From positions 21,080,001 to 21,144,000 of the forward strand of contig OZ316893.1 of assembly GCA_973895155.1 (NCBI GenBank): 64,000 nucleotides of DNA. Reading direction: 5' to 3'. A program made the position numbers and the translations under genes. The stretch is from Marsupella aquatica. Lineage: Eukaryota > Marchantiophyta. Below the pieces are notes generated by a model that was not told the DNA's origin, searched no databases, and saw nothing but the letters and a program-made list of their open reading frames with translations. Below, one piece after another: positions 50,001 to 62,045 of the stretch. Position 1 is the stretch's first letter. Every line of letters begins with the position of its first letter.

Positions 50001-51185
50001 TTTTGGTCATTTTAACTGATTAGAATTGGCAATAGTTTGTTAAGCTCATGACTCCTGTGATTTTCTGTAGGTTGGCCTCTCTCTGGCTCAAATTGGAGAG
50101 TTTGCTTTTGTGTTGCTCAGCCGAGCTTCAAATCTCAAGCTTGTACAGGTCAGACGCGGGTTATTTAGACTTTTTTGTGTTACATGCATGTTTTTCTGCT
50201 ACGGCGGTGCGTTGTAGATCTTTTTGGCTGACGTTACAATTCTCGCCATAGATATTGATAGCTGTCATCTCTAGAGGGCAGTAGGATCACCCGTCCTTGT
50301 TCAATTCGAATTCTAACTTTGTTGTGGTATGTTCAGAATAAGCTCTATCTGCTTCTGTTGGGCACCACAGCTCTGAGCTTGGTATATCTCCGGTTCCGTC
50401 TCTTCATTTACATTCTTTGAAAACTCGGCAATTCTCACCTTAGCAGAATACGTGCTCGACAAGTAACTGTCATTGCTCCTAAAAGACTTTTTGTTCAATG
50501 TAGTAACTCCCGTTGTCCTAGGGGAAAAATCTGCCAAATTCCTCAAGGAGTAGCTGTCAAAGATGGATTTGCTAAGAATATGAATTGATGAGGTTATGAA
50601 ATAAATACAAAAATTATGGCTGTCTCAGATGTATAGTTGCTGGCAAGTAGCTGAATTTTGCCTCCTGTACAATCAGTTGTACATTGATTCCTGACAAGTC
50701 TCATGTGATATGCTTCAGGTGACCACCCCTGTGCTTTTCAAAGCAATTCCTGTAGTCATGCAACTTGGAGCAGTTATGCGCTGGTTCCCCTCAGATGGAG
50801 AGGTAGGTTTGCTGGGTCGCCAAAATACGGTTTCTAGATACAATAGAATCTGAGCCATTCTTGACATTTCTTGACGATGAAATTGAATATTGGAGGGTCT
50901 TCTATTTGAATGGGTCTGAACGGCCCTGGTTTGCAGGTGGTTCGTAGACAAGAGAATCATCAGGCTGCCAACAGACAATCACTACTGTGACGTGACAAAT
51001 TGCAGCATGGTGATACTCTATGTTGGTCCATAGTCCTGTTGTCTTTTCTGAAGGGTGGTGGCAGCTTTTGACAACTACCTTTTTTTTCTCTTCCAAAGGG
51101 CCTCAGGAAATATGCATGGGGTCTATATCAAAGTGGAGCAAAGCTGTCAAGGAGAAGCAAGACAAGTGATCTCCCTGTCAACTAG
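44058..51185 (+). CDS. KEA: K+ efflux antiporter, KEA4/5/6 type (CPA2 family)
   Basis: Twenty exons join in frame into 627 residues: 44058-44403, 44991-45043, 45188-45249, 45680-45767, 46035-46096, 46228-46303, 46640-46714, 46913-46984, 47261-47344, 47549-47617, 48011-48088, 48323-48411, 48541-48637, 49111-49164, 49313-49408, 49579-49767, 50071-50148, 50337-50381, 50719-50802, 51099-51185. The product exchanges K+ for H+; Arabidopsis KEA4-6 act in endomembranes. A signal-anchor-like segment (43-60) precedes an acidic luminal stretch and then the CPA2 core (about 200-600). Core motifs include GPGGFSFVSELVQ, FGVVFLLFALGLEFS, MSSTAVVLKF, GTLILQDCAVGLLFALLPV, LGLSLELGAFVAGV, HTLEQVEPIRNLF and LAQIGEFAFVLLSRA. 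No KTN/TrkA-N domain follows, as in KEA4-6 and unlike KEA1-3. All introns are GT-AG except intron 8, which starts with GC. Some exon edges were set by homology from memory, but every junction keeps frame. Confidence 0.95.
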
Positions 51186-53256
51186 AATTTTAGACTTGTA
51201 ACAATATTTGATATCTTAATATAGTTTTCCAGTAACCCCCTGAAGTTCTGAGCTAGACTTCAGCTTACCACGTTGTTTCTCCCAGTTTTGATACATTTGT
51301 ACTCAAGATCAGGTACCGTAGGACATTAGCAGGGGTCTTGTGTATTGTACCACAAACAAGTGGCATTTGTTGATCAGAATTACTCAGTAATTGGGGTGCT
51401 GGTCCATTGAATCACAAAAAAAGCGCAGTTATTGATCAAAAGTACTCACCCGGCAAGTTGCTGTGTTTCCTCACCGAGGTCATGGAACCTCCGTGCAGGA
51501 CTGGGAGAACTGTGTCCAAGATTGTGCTGAATGGAATGCATGCCCATGTGTGACTCCTTTCGACTGGAGCCACACTTCTCAAGCGTGAGGATGCGTAGGC
51601 TCGGGCTGCCTGACTCACATCCGGAGGGAAGGTTTTGTCTTTTAGCTGGCGACAGAAATAGTACAGTATTTTGCTTTGCTTTAAATTGGTGAAGCTTCAA
51701 TTTGGCAATCAGAGCGCTTCACTGAAGATAATGTATTATCCATCAAAAGAATCTGATTTAAATTACGGGACCGTCTCAACTGTTCCACTTTTAAAACTTC
51801 TCAAGCACCACTCTCACTTTGGTATCTGCACAACAGTCCTCTGTGCCTCGAAACTTGGTCGTCAATGAATCTTCACCTCACCTACTCCGATCGGTCAAAT
51901 TGCACTGTGAGTGTTTGTGTCACATCTCCAGCGGACGCGGGATTTTACGGTAATTATTTCAGGGAATGTGCGATTCTCAAAATCCGTTGGTCGAATTGTC
52001 CAGAATCCTATTTTCTAGTGCCATGCCTAAACCAACAGGATGCGAGTAATTCACAAAGAAGCCTATGTTAGAACAAAGTAACTTCGCTGACTTTGCTTCT
52101 GACTCTCAAATTCTTGTTTCCAGTACCACAACACCAATGGAATGCAAGTAATTCACAAGAAGTTCATGTAAGAACAAAGCAACTTCGCTAACTTTGCTTC
52201 TGACTCTCAAAATCCTGTTTTTCTAGTGTCATGCATAAACAGCACGGGATGCGAGGAATTCACAAAGAAGCCTATGTCAGAACAAAGCAACTTCGCTAAC
52301 TTTACTTTTGACCAAGTCGGAGGGTCACAAGTCAGTCTCGAGGAGCGCAATATGAGAGGGAGACCGATCGTTAGATACTGCAGGAATGTAGTGGAAACCC
52401 ATGATTCATTCGACGAAAACAGTTGCTACACACGAGTGCTTGGAGAGTATGAAGCTTTGCTGCTTCTCATTGATTTGATTTTGAATATAATATACACATC
52501 GATTGCATGACAGACTGTCCATTTCACATATTAGGGGACAAAAGCAGGACAGGCAAACAATTTGGCCAATGATGACTTGCTAATGAATAATCTAAGGTCT
52601 CAGCGCAAATTATGAGCCCGTAATTGACGTGACAGCTTCTGTTTTCATATGTGCAAGATGGGTCGAAGCGTTGAGTTGCTACAATTGCCCTTGTGATAGG
52701 GACAGTCTAAAGAAGAGAAATTCCAATCTACAGGTCCGAGTGCCACAACGGGAGCTTCTCTTGGCCTCTCTGAGCATGAACGAGAGTGTTCTGAGTGACA
52801 GAATGAGATCAACCTGGCACCGCATAATTATCACAAAGTGCAGTCAACACGGATCTGCTTCGTAGGAGGACTCGATTGTCTCTGCTGCTCCTTGTAGTCC
52901 GATTTGGTGCCTGCCCGCCGGCACACTTGTACAAGAGAAGCATCCTCCTCACAAAGAGGTAGCCGTCGCCTTTGCATCAACTTTTTCTCTGCTTGGGTCG
53001 AATGAACAGCAAATCCTCAAATATATCCCAACCTTTCGCTATAATTCACTAGTGAATGCATCCTCCTGAGAAAAGGATGCTGATTCACCTGGCCTTGCGG
53101 AAGGTACTGACGATTATCAATCTTGCATGTTTAGATTCGGCCGCCGCCGGCGAAATAGCGCGACAGAGCTGAAGGTTGACGATCCATCAACCACACTCTT
53201 GCGGGTACCGTGAAAAAATTCTGAGCCCGGTGATAATCACGTTAAAACCTGGTCAA
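51186..53256. other. Intergenic region with a triplicated segment
   Basis: 3' flank of KEA followed by unannotated DNA. The only clear structure is a three-copy tandem repeat at about 52010-52315. The 94-codon frame at 52226-52510 begins inside the third copy and has no recognisable domain. Confidence 0.45.
52010..52315. repeat. ~102-107-bp tandem repeat, three copies
   Basis: Copies carry GATGCGAGTAATTCACAAAG (near 52038), AATGCAAGTAATTCACAAG (near 52140) and GATGCGAGGAATTCACAAAG (near 52247), then AGAACAAAGCAACTTCGCTA and CTTCTGACTCTCAAA. Confidence 0.9.
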
Positions 53257-53616
53257 TCATTGAGCCGAACGCCCGGCGCAGTACCATGCGTGTTGTTGGC
53301 TGGTGAACCCGCCGGAACAACTCCATCCGCTCTGTTCCATTTGCATTCTTTGAGCAGAGAATCCAGCTGCCGCATCTGAAGTGCTATCTTCCACGGTTCC
53401 CAGCACCTCAGGACCTACCTCTGCCATCCGTTCTTGTTCCAAATCAAAGGTCGTTGTCGTCGTCGTCGTCGTCGTCGAACTAGTGTTCGTCGCCAGCGAG
53501 GTGGAATTTACTTTCGGTCTCAGCTCTCCCATACCTCTTATGCCGAACACTGTCATGCTCTGAGCCGATAACAGCACGAGAATAACCATCACGGCCACGC
53601 CGCTTGGCCTCGCCAT
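53257..53616 (-). CDS. Possible small secreted protein
   Basis: Starting at the ATG at 53616, 119 residues. The first 25 form a good signal peptide (MARPSGVAVMVILVLLSAQS, then TVFG). A Ser/Thr-rich segment with nine consecutive Thr, encoded by a GTC/GAC triplet repeat, follows. No known plant peptide-hormone motif (CLE, CEP, RGF, PSK) is visible. A strong donor-like GAG|GTAGGT near 53434 raises the chance of splicing to another 3' exon. The same frame opens earlier at 53697. The signal peptide is the only real support. Confidence 0.3.
   Translation of the reverse strand: MARPSGVAVMVILVLLSAQSMTVFGIRGMGELRPKVNSTSLATNTSSTTTTTTTTTFDLEQERMAEVGPEVLGTVEDSTSDAAAGFSAQRMQMEQSGWSCSGGFTSQQHAWYCAGRSAQ
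53451..53480. repeat. (GTC)n microsatellite
   Basis: About nine GTC triplets (GAC on the minus strand), partly interrupted. It underlies the poly-Thr tract of the possible secreted protein on the minus strand. Confidence 0.85.
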
Positions 53617-53800
53617 GGACAACAGTCGAAAAATCACGGTCGCAGAAACTGTTGAACCTCTTCCTCTCGAAACTTTCTTCCGATTCGTCCTACCCACAGC
53701 GGTATTATTCCCCTCTTTCTAGCAAATTCAGGACCTGCCGGCTCCCCTTCTCTCGAGTTTCCGCAGTGCAAACTGGAATTCTGAAACTCTGAAACTCGAC

Positions 53801-54316
53801 GTGACGGAGTTCAAATTCCCCAAATCTAAACTAACAAACAATTCTTCGAACGCTGATTGCGAGATACGTCTCACCCACACGGGAATTGATGTACTGCAGA
53901 TTCGCCGAGCTCCTGTGATGGCTATGACTGAAGAAGAATTGGGAAGAGAGCTGGTAGCTAAGGAGACTACAACGGTTCCTGTGATAACGATGACTGAAGA
54001 TGATTTGAAGAGAGGTGGAACGGAGCTTATAAGGGTGTGCTACAATTGTTTTATAAATGTACAGGCGGGTCAAACGATTCAGGAAGGACACGAGCTGCCG
54101 GCCGGATGGATCGATGGACTCGGCCAGTCTATGGTAGCGTTTGATTGCGCGTTGACGTCTTCTGCTTCTCCCTCCGGTTACAGTCGTCTTCCGAAACGCA
54201 AAACGACGAGGAGAGTTGCAAATTGGATGAGACCAGATCAGACTCTGATCGAGCTTTTCCGCCTTTCCCCGTGGCGAGATTATTCGCACCAACACGCGAC
54301 GCGTGCCAGCCTCTAG
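53801..54316 (+). CDS. Unrecognised ORF, possible 3' exon
   Basis: An open frame of 171 codons without an early ATG; it opens with GTG, so it would need an upstream exon or a start at the internal ATG near 53917. A short internal repeat is seen: PVMAMTEEELGRE and PVITMTEDDLKR about 24 residues apart. The C-terminal part is basic. No known domain. An overlapping 154-codon minus-strand frame shows that the region is simply stop-poor, which lowers confidence. Confidence 0.22.
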   Translation: MTEFKFPKSKLTNNSSNADCEIRLTHTGIDVLQIRRAPVMAMTEEELGRELVAKETTTVPVITMTEDDLKRGGTELIRVCYNCFINVQAGQTIQEGHELPAGWIDGLGQSMVAFDCALTSSASPSGYSRLPKRKTTRRVANWMRPDQTLIELFRLSPWRDYSHQHATRASL

Positions 54317-56251
54317 ATTGAGTCAACCACTTTGGCCACGAGTGCCTTTTGACATACAGTACAGTCTATAGTATACAGTATACATGACCGTGCACGGTGA
54401 AGTGCATCTTCTGAGGAAGAAGGGTCGAGATGCACTAGGGCAGGTCACTGCACTGAATCACTGTGGTCTCTCTCTAGTGCACATTCCCGGGTGCACTTAG
54501 ATGACCATTGTCCCCCACGCTGTGGTAGAGTAAAATAGTTAAAAAAACATTAGAGAAACATTTTGGACTAACCTGGATTCACCAGGCTTTGGTTAGGGGG
54601 ATAGTGGTGCTTGAACGCGCATGGACCCTATCTAAAGTGACATTCTCATTACTTCCTTCCTAAATTGTACATCTATGCCCTAGACTATCCCCAACCTCAC
54701 AAGTGCAGTTTTTTATTATATGTAAACATGACATTTGCTTATAACTGTAAACCAAAGGAATTGCCCAAGGAATTGTGTGCTTACCCAGAAGTGTTGGTAT
54801 TTTCTCTATCATTGCTATATGGTTGACAAACAGTTTGCCTACAGTTTTCTTTATGGACCCCATTAGAGGTCCCTTCCAAAATTTGAGACTCCACATCATG
54901 TCACATCATCATGGCATGCTGCAAAAAAAAACAAATTTATTTCCAAATTAAATAACTTCTCCTTTTGTGGCAAGTTCTGGATAAAATTTAGGGTGTCATC
55001 TCATAAAACAAATTGTAATTCTATTTGACATAACCATTTTAGTTACTTTTTATTTTTATTAAGTTAAAACATAAAATAAGTAATAAATAGTTGAATATTT
55101 GTGACAATTAAAATGATTGTCATAATTAATAGTTGAATTTTTGCAACAATTAAAATGGTTGCCAAAAGTATGGCGACCGTAACCAACTCTACATTTTGCA
55201 CTAGGCAAGCGAAGTATTCTGAAAGCTCTTGGCCTATGAAGTCACCCTAGACACAAGTAGCTCTACCAAAGTGGAACATTGAACATCGTGGAGATTGTCG
55301 AGACGCATGAATACAAACACATAGTGGAATCTGCAGCTTAAGACAGGGTCAATTGTAACAAAATATAATAAAGCAAAGACAGAAGATTGGAACTCAATAA
55401 AACTGCGCGTCAATTTGATCAAAAAGGAAACCAATTATGCTTCCTTTGAGGTGTGCATTGTAAGCCAAGGTTTCCCGGAGAATGGGTCACCTGCCATGTT
55501 CCGGACTCCATTGGTAATGTACGGCCCCCTGTTTCAGATTGAGTTCCAGTAAAAGGCCATTGGAGATTATGTATCCAAAAAAAATGACTACATTTCAATC
55601 TCAACATCCAAAACTACAAACACAAAAGAGATAGGGGTCCATGAACTAATTTATTTAAGTGGAATGATCAGTCTGAGCTTTCAATAGCCAAAATGGCTGA
55701 GGAAGAACTGCATTACAAGGAACACTATGAGCCTGCAAAGTACATGTATACCATAGTGGTATTCGATAAGAAGGTTGAAAACTTGAAATGGCTGACCCCA
55801 AACACAGTATGCACTATCCTACCACTTCCTGTATAAAGTTTGTATAAAGTTCTTTAGAGAACCCACAGTACTCATTTCACATACAATATTACAATACAAG
55901 CATAAATTTTTCTCATGTAGAGTGTCATCTCATTAGTTCATCATAGGAGGCATCTGAGAAGCATATCCTATTCTCATATATTTTTGTGTATCAATGTCAT
56001 CTCATTAGTAAGTTCACCATAGGGTAAGATCTATGGCTAAAATCTTATCGTAAAACTCCACAAAAAAACTCGTGTCAAAATAATTCATAGTTTTCAAGAA
56101 ACATGTAAAGCCCCCAGATAAATATATATTATTATTTCATTTTAAATAATAATCAAATTTTATAATATATTCTAAAATTATAGTCAAACATTATTATAAG
56201 CAATCCTGCCAAAAAGAGGGGGATTGTCTATTTACAAAACAGCTTCTTACA

Positions 56252-56863
56252 GCTAGCCTATCCCCCAAACTGATTGTAATTATCAACCCTCTCCCCCAAA
56301 CATCTTAACTCCTAACTAACTTGACCCCTATTTGAATATTGGTTACTAGCTCTAACTCCTCTATCTAACCCAAGGTCATTCTGCATTGGTTGCCTGCCAC
56401 CTGGCAAGGTGCTGTATGCCACGCGGAACCCTGACTGTTCTACCCTAACCTGGGCTGGTCCATTCCAATTTTTACAATTTAGGGCATACTGGGCTGGCTC
56501 GCTCTCATTCTGCTAAGGCAGCCATGTCTGACCCGGCCCAGACCCCGGCTTCCTCCCCGCCCAACTTACTCGCAAAGGTAGGCCTGACAACAGGGTCACC
56601 CCTTGCTTCCCTTTGCCGGCCAGGTACTCCCTAAATTGTCATAGCGGGAGTGAGTCGGACCGGGTTAGGGTAGAACTGGCCAGGGTCCCAGCCACAGTTT
56701 GGCATGGTGAACGCCTTGTCACACGGCAGGTGACCAATGCGGAACGACCTCAGGTTAAGTACAAAAGTTAGAGTATCCCATATTAAAAAAGGCAGTCAAC
56801 TTAAGAATTAAAGTAGTTTGGGGGACAGGTTTATAATTACACTCATTTTGGGGGATAGGTTAG
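56252..56863. mobile_element. Fold-back / MITE-like element with ~247-bp inverted arms
   Basis: The left arm (about 56252-56497) reads CTAGCCTATCCCCCAAA, TGTAATTAT, TCTAACTCC, GCATTGGTTGCCTGCC, TTCTACCCTAACCTGGG and ACAATTTAGGG in order. The reverse complement of the right arm (about 56616-56863) reads CTAACCTATCCCCCAAA, TGTAATTAT, TCTAACT, GCATTGGTCACCTGCC, TTCTACCCTAACCCGG and ACAATTTAGGG in the same order. Arms are nearly equal in length and differ at perhaps a fifth to a quarter of positions. The ~118-bp centre is GC-richer. There is no coding capacity, so it would be non-autonomous; target-site duplications could not be assigned. Confidence 0.8.
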
Positions 56864-59800
56864 TAAAAAGAAAATTTCTAAAAAGCAAAAAAAGATGGAA
56901 GAAAATCCTATTGTTCACCAAAAAACCAGTTTTTCTGCACCATCAGATCCACCCATATATTTCCCCTCCTGTTAAGTGGAGTGAGGCAATACATGGCAAA
57001 TCATAATCAAATACTCGATCAATGCCTCACTTTTCAGTGGTAGGTTTTGATGCTGCTATATGGAGAATCCACCGTTCAGATTTTGTTTTATTCATATTTT
57101 CAGTCATATATTTTTATTTTAGTGTGCCTTTTCTAGGTGTATCATTTGTATTGTACGTAGAGATTAGGAATGAATTTTGGGACCCATTCAATTTATTGCT
57201 GTCCTAGGGGATTTTGATTTCATTTTGACACCCCCCTTCACTTTCTGATCTTTGCTATCCTAAGCATATGCTTTACCACTAATTTTAAACTTCTACCAGT
57301 TGAGAGAAGAAGTTTTAATTGTTCTCATGAGTGAGAGATATGAATCTGAGCAGTGTGGACAACTAGTGTCATAATTAACTTCCCCCCATGATTCTTTTTC
57401 CTAAACTTATGGTTTTGATTGAATTGATTGTCCTTACCTCAGGCAAGTAAGTATGTGTACCTTATGTGCACAACTGTTCAATACCTTTATTCCATAAAAT
57501 TTGTACTTTTCCTGATCATTATGTGTATTTCTTTGCTTGTGCCCTACTTCTAAGCTTGTATCACACTCATTGTTAAAATATGCTCATTTTTGTGCATATA
57601 CTATACTTCTACTATTGTATTTTGCTGTAAAAAAATTAGATCAAACACATATCACTACAAGACAAAAAAAAAAACAAAGCATGTTCTAGGATGAACATGC
57701 TATATAGGAATTCTGCCTTTTTCCAAAATTGAATTTTAGATGTTGACTTTGTTCCACCCAACATTTCAGTAACCCTCTCGCACTAGCAATCCTTTGATAA
57801 CTCCCTCACTGTTGAGTAAAAGAGCTTCCTGAGGGGTCTACCTCCATCTTTCTTAGTTTCTTAAGCCATTAGAGTGTCAGCCCCTGCTTGATAATCTCAT
57901 GGCTTATCTTGATCCATCACAATTGACCCTAGCGATCAATTTGGAGAAGTGTTGTCACCTCGGCTGTCACCTGCTTATTGAACAATTTAGTTGCCCAAAG
58001 GTTATCCCATTTTGTCTACAAAGATTGTTTGTATCCTATTATGGAGACGTGGACACAATTTGGATTGTTTCACACGTAGAAATGAGTTTATATGTTTTTG
58101 CTCCCCAAAATGTAAATTTTGATCAAGTCTACTGACTACTCCACCCCACAGTTTTTGATCGAGTCCTACACACTACCCCACACATTCTCTCTTTCTCCCT
58201 GGTCTCCGCCTGGTCTACGGGTGAATGTTGTCACCATTCTCCCCTATCATCTACACAGCTCAGGACCCACCATGCAAAAATTATCAAGTATTAATAGTTA
58301 GTGAATTTTTTAGTCACAAAAATACACTACGGAACTAAAACTCAAACTATCAATCACAAAAACAGGAATCACACAAATTTTTAACCATAAAGCCAAATCC
58401 ATATGAATCTCTTGACAAAAAGACTGTGCACACTGCAAAGACAACCCTAAAACAAACAACCTCTTGCTCTCTATCTAAAGCATGCCTCCGTGGGACATAG
58501 TGCTACTTAATTCTTCTACCTCAGTACTTGGGGTGTGGTTGCTACTCTGTGTGATTCTTACTGCCACAAATTCTAGAATGAGTTCACCCCTGCACCTATC
58601 GGGGGCTGCCTCTAAATACTGAAAAATATCCAAGCACCCTGCCAAGCACACCACACGGTGTGGCCACCCACCCCCTTGCAGCGTTGCTATATCTCAAAGC
58701 TGACCTAACCTAAACATGAAATACACACATGTGTCACCAACATATCCTATCCTAAGGGAGAGCATGGGTGCCTTCAAAGGTGCCCATTATCACTCTTCTA
58801 AACAGAGACTTGCTTGAGTTCATAGCTTCCTACCTACTCAAGTCATCTATCTAACTAAATGGTCTGCCATGTCCACCACCCTTAATCCTCCAAGCTGCTG
58901 CCATCCATTTGTTAAAAAATGAGGGAGCCCCATCAATTGTTGAAAGCAAAATTTTCTCAAAATTCATTTCTGAGAAAATATCTAAATAGCCTTGCTTGAC
59001 CTAATCTCAATAATAGCAACCCTAAAAATGGTTTGGAAAACAAACATCACACATCCAAGATATGATCATCCAAGTTTTGAGTGAAATTGGGTTGTCATCC
59101 TTCATTTTGTCCGTACAACACAAGGATCCCCACCTTTGCTGTTGCCTCCTCTTAGGAAAACTGGGACTCCCTCCCCCAAATGATGTATGGACGTCTGTAC
59201 GGTCCAAAATACGTGACTCCCTCAAAAAACTTAACTAACCATATCTTGAACCCTTATCTCTATTCTGGATGTGTCACACCTTGTTGCATTCAGCTTGATG
59301 AGCTCTTCCCAAAAATCTTGTAAAGAGATGATTCTAAGCTGATTGCAAAATCAATGTTCACACGACCAAAGTTTGTACATGCGATAGACTACTCACCATC
59401 ACTAGACCCCATGTCCGAAGAGTTATCCAGGGTGGTGGCATCCTCACTAGCCTCCTATGGTAACAAAGAAAATAGAGGGAACAAAGGAAAACAAGGGAAA
59501 TAAAACTAAAATGGAACATTAAAGGGAAAAAGTATGGAAACGCCTTTCCCGGGTATGAGGAAGGAGGAAAATGTGGGAGCCTCGCATAGTATGAAAGGAA
59601 CTGGAAAGCCAAATGTGGGAACCCCTCAAAGTGTGAAAGAGGGAAATGGAGCACAAATGTGAGAACCCCTAACTGCCTTCTTAGGGCCATCCCACCAACA
59701 CTACTACTAGGGTGCCTAGTCTTGCCATTTAAGTGGCACTGAAATTCCTTGGATGATGCAGGTTAATACAGAGCTAAACTCAACCAAGGGACCCCAGTTT

Positions 59801-61757
59801 TGCAAGGGGCTTGTTCAGGGCTTCAAAATGACTCCAAACATGATTGTGTTTAGATTAGTGCTAGTGTAGCAACGTCTGTTTAAAGTTCCAACATTTTCTA
59901 TATTGACATAGTCATTTTCCCGTCTTGTGTCTAATGTGAAACCTCCAGCCAGCCCCCACCCACAGGATGCCCACACCTAGGCCTCCAATTCCTGGGGCCC
60001 TCTCAGTGTCTGCGACACCACCCTAGATCAAATTTCACTGTCAACATCGGTTCCCAGTTGCGACATTGATCTATTAGGGCTAACACACACAATCCAGTCA
60101 CTGTCAACACACCAAATTGTCTTTCACCTTATACAGACATTTATAATTTGGTACTAAGTTACTACCCAGGTTTTGGCAAATGGTGACCCTGTCATACTTA
60201 GGTAATACCAATAAAAACCATAGATTTAAGAACCAAAAGTATCATGAAAAAGTTAAAACAGGAGGTACGTGTCCACATTTTAAAGTATCATTTCTCTCTC
60301 ATTCAGGAGACTCGATAGATTCTTTCTCAAATTGACAGAAATTCCCTAATTTTTGCCAAAGTGCTTTGATGCACTATATTTAGGGTTTAGGATATAGTAG
60401 TGACACATCTAACCTTAATCAAATACCTCACTTTTGTTAGAGTAACTATGGTTATCAAGAAACTGTGGGGTATTGCAACCGTGACTAGAAACAGCAATTT
60501 TTTCCTGTTACCAGCAAAATGTTATCGTTACCAGGAAAACAACCAATCTGAAAATGTCTCATGAAAAGTGTCATTTTCCAAAATTCTTAAAAACACAACA
60601 TTCTTTTGTGAGCTTTGGGAGCTACTATTACCAGCATCAGATGCTAGCAACGTCAACTAACACAATAAAAAACTTTAAAAGAAAATTCAAAAACAATTCA
60701 AAGACAATTACCACCATTTTTCCTGTTACCATTAACTGTTTCCTGTTACTGTTTATCGTTTCTTGTCGTTTGTAAATACCTCAAAATGGGTCTTGTATTT
60801 GAGATAGGGCTTTCTAATCAAGTCAATTAGATTGAAGGCAAAGATATGAGTTCAATCACAAGAAACCAGGCCTTCGAGTTTTCTGCTCAGTAGGGTCTTA
60901 CATCTTAGTTAGCTTCTTTGGGGTTCTTTGGGCTGTACATTGCAAGGGACTCACTAGTTTCTTGGCCTCCCTGGACTTACCGTGGTCTTTCCCTATTTTT
61001 CTCAGTTTATTGGGTCTTTTTGCCGTTGGGATCATGTCTCCCGGTTTTGCATTTGTGTCTTTTGGCAGTGTTATATATCCTAATACACAACAAATAGTTG
61101 TATTCAACCACAAGGCTCTTCTCTCGAACACACGGCCAACATACATTTCAAAGGCATTCTATTGGGAGACAAAAGATTTCTTTTACCGAGACAACCTATT
61201 TTTTCAGACCTGGGAAGAGACGATGCAGACTTCTCAGTTTGATGCTCAGTAGGGCTTTTAGTTCTTTAGCCATAGTTGGGGACTCGTGGGCATTTTGGCT
61301 CTTTGTCTTCCAAAGTTCTCCTTTTGTTTTATTACATTTATTGGGATCCTGTATGGTTCTTTTTGTTATTTTCCTGAGTGCACTCAGGAAAATATGATAA
61401 AATTCCCTGACATTTTGGGAGGAAATTAAAGGGTAGGAATTGTGACACTAAAATATTGTCAGTAGCTTGTGTAATTTAGAGACAAAACAGTAGATACTCC
61501 AGGAATATTCTAAAATTCTTGATGTAAGCACACTTGACAGTGTCCCAGACTCGCAATCCAAATGCACGATGCTTGAGTGAAAAATTAATTTGCTCCGCTT
61601 CATTATCATTCTTTTGCATGAGAGTTTAGAACAAATTTTGGGGTCTCACTCGAAAGGGGTACCGTATACTGCATGAGCAGAATTTAAAGTTGTTTTGCAA
61701 TCCACACGGGTCATGAAAACATTTCCCGCCAATTTGACAAGCGTGAACGTCTATTGG

Positions 61758-62045
61758 GCTTCAATTCTTAGAGAATTGCTAAAACATCTCCTGAAATTCT
61801 TCTCACATGCCTCATTTTAGCTACAGTCCAGAAGTTGTAGTAGCTCAGAGGGGCTTCAATTATTAGAGCATATTGCTAAAACACCTTTTGAAATTCTTCT
61901 CACATGCCTCATATCAGCTACAGTCCAGAAGTTGTAGTTGTGGCTTCAATTCTTAGAGCTTATTGCTAAAACACCTTTTGAAATTCGTCTCACATGCGAT
62001 GCCTCTTATTTGCTACAGTACAGAAGTTGTAGTCGCTCAGAGCTA
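61758..62045. repeat. ~91-bp tandem repeat, three copies
   Basis: Units starting near 61759, 61853 and 61943 share CTTCAATTCTTAGAG, TTGCTAAAACA, GAAATTCTTCTCACATGCC and GCTACAGTCCAGAAGTTGTA. Confidence 0.9.

Noticed and set aside
53831-54295. 154-codon minus-strand frame
   Set aside because: It overlaps the equally unsupported plus-strand frame, has no domain and no signal peptide.
60360-60410. TTTAGGGTTTAGG as telomeric repeat
   Set aside because: Only about two units are present in AT-rich DNA, far too few for an interstitial telomere tract.
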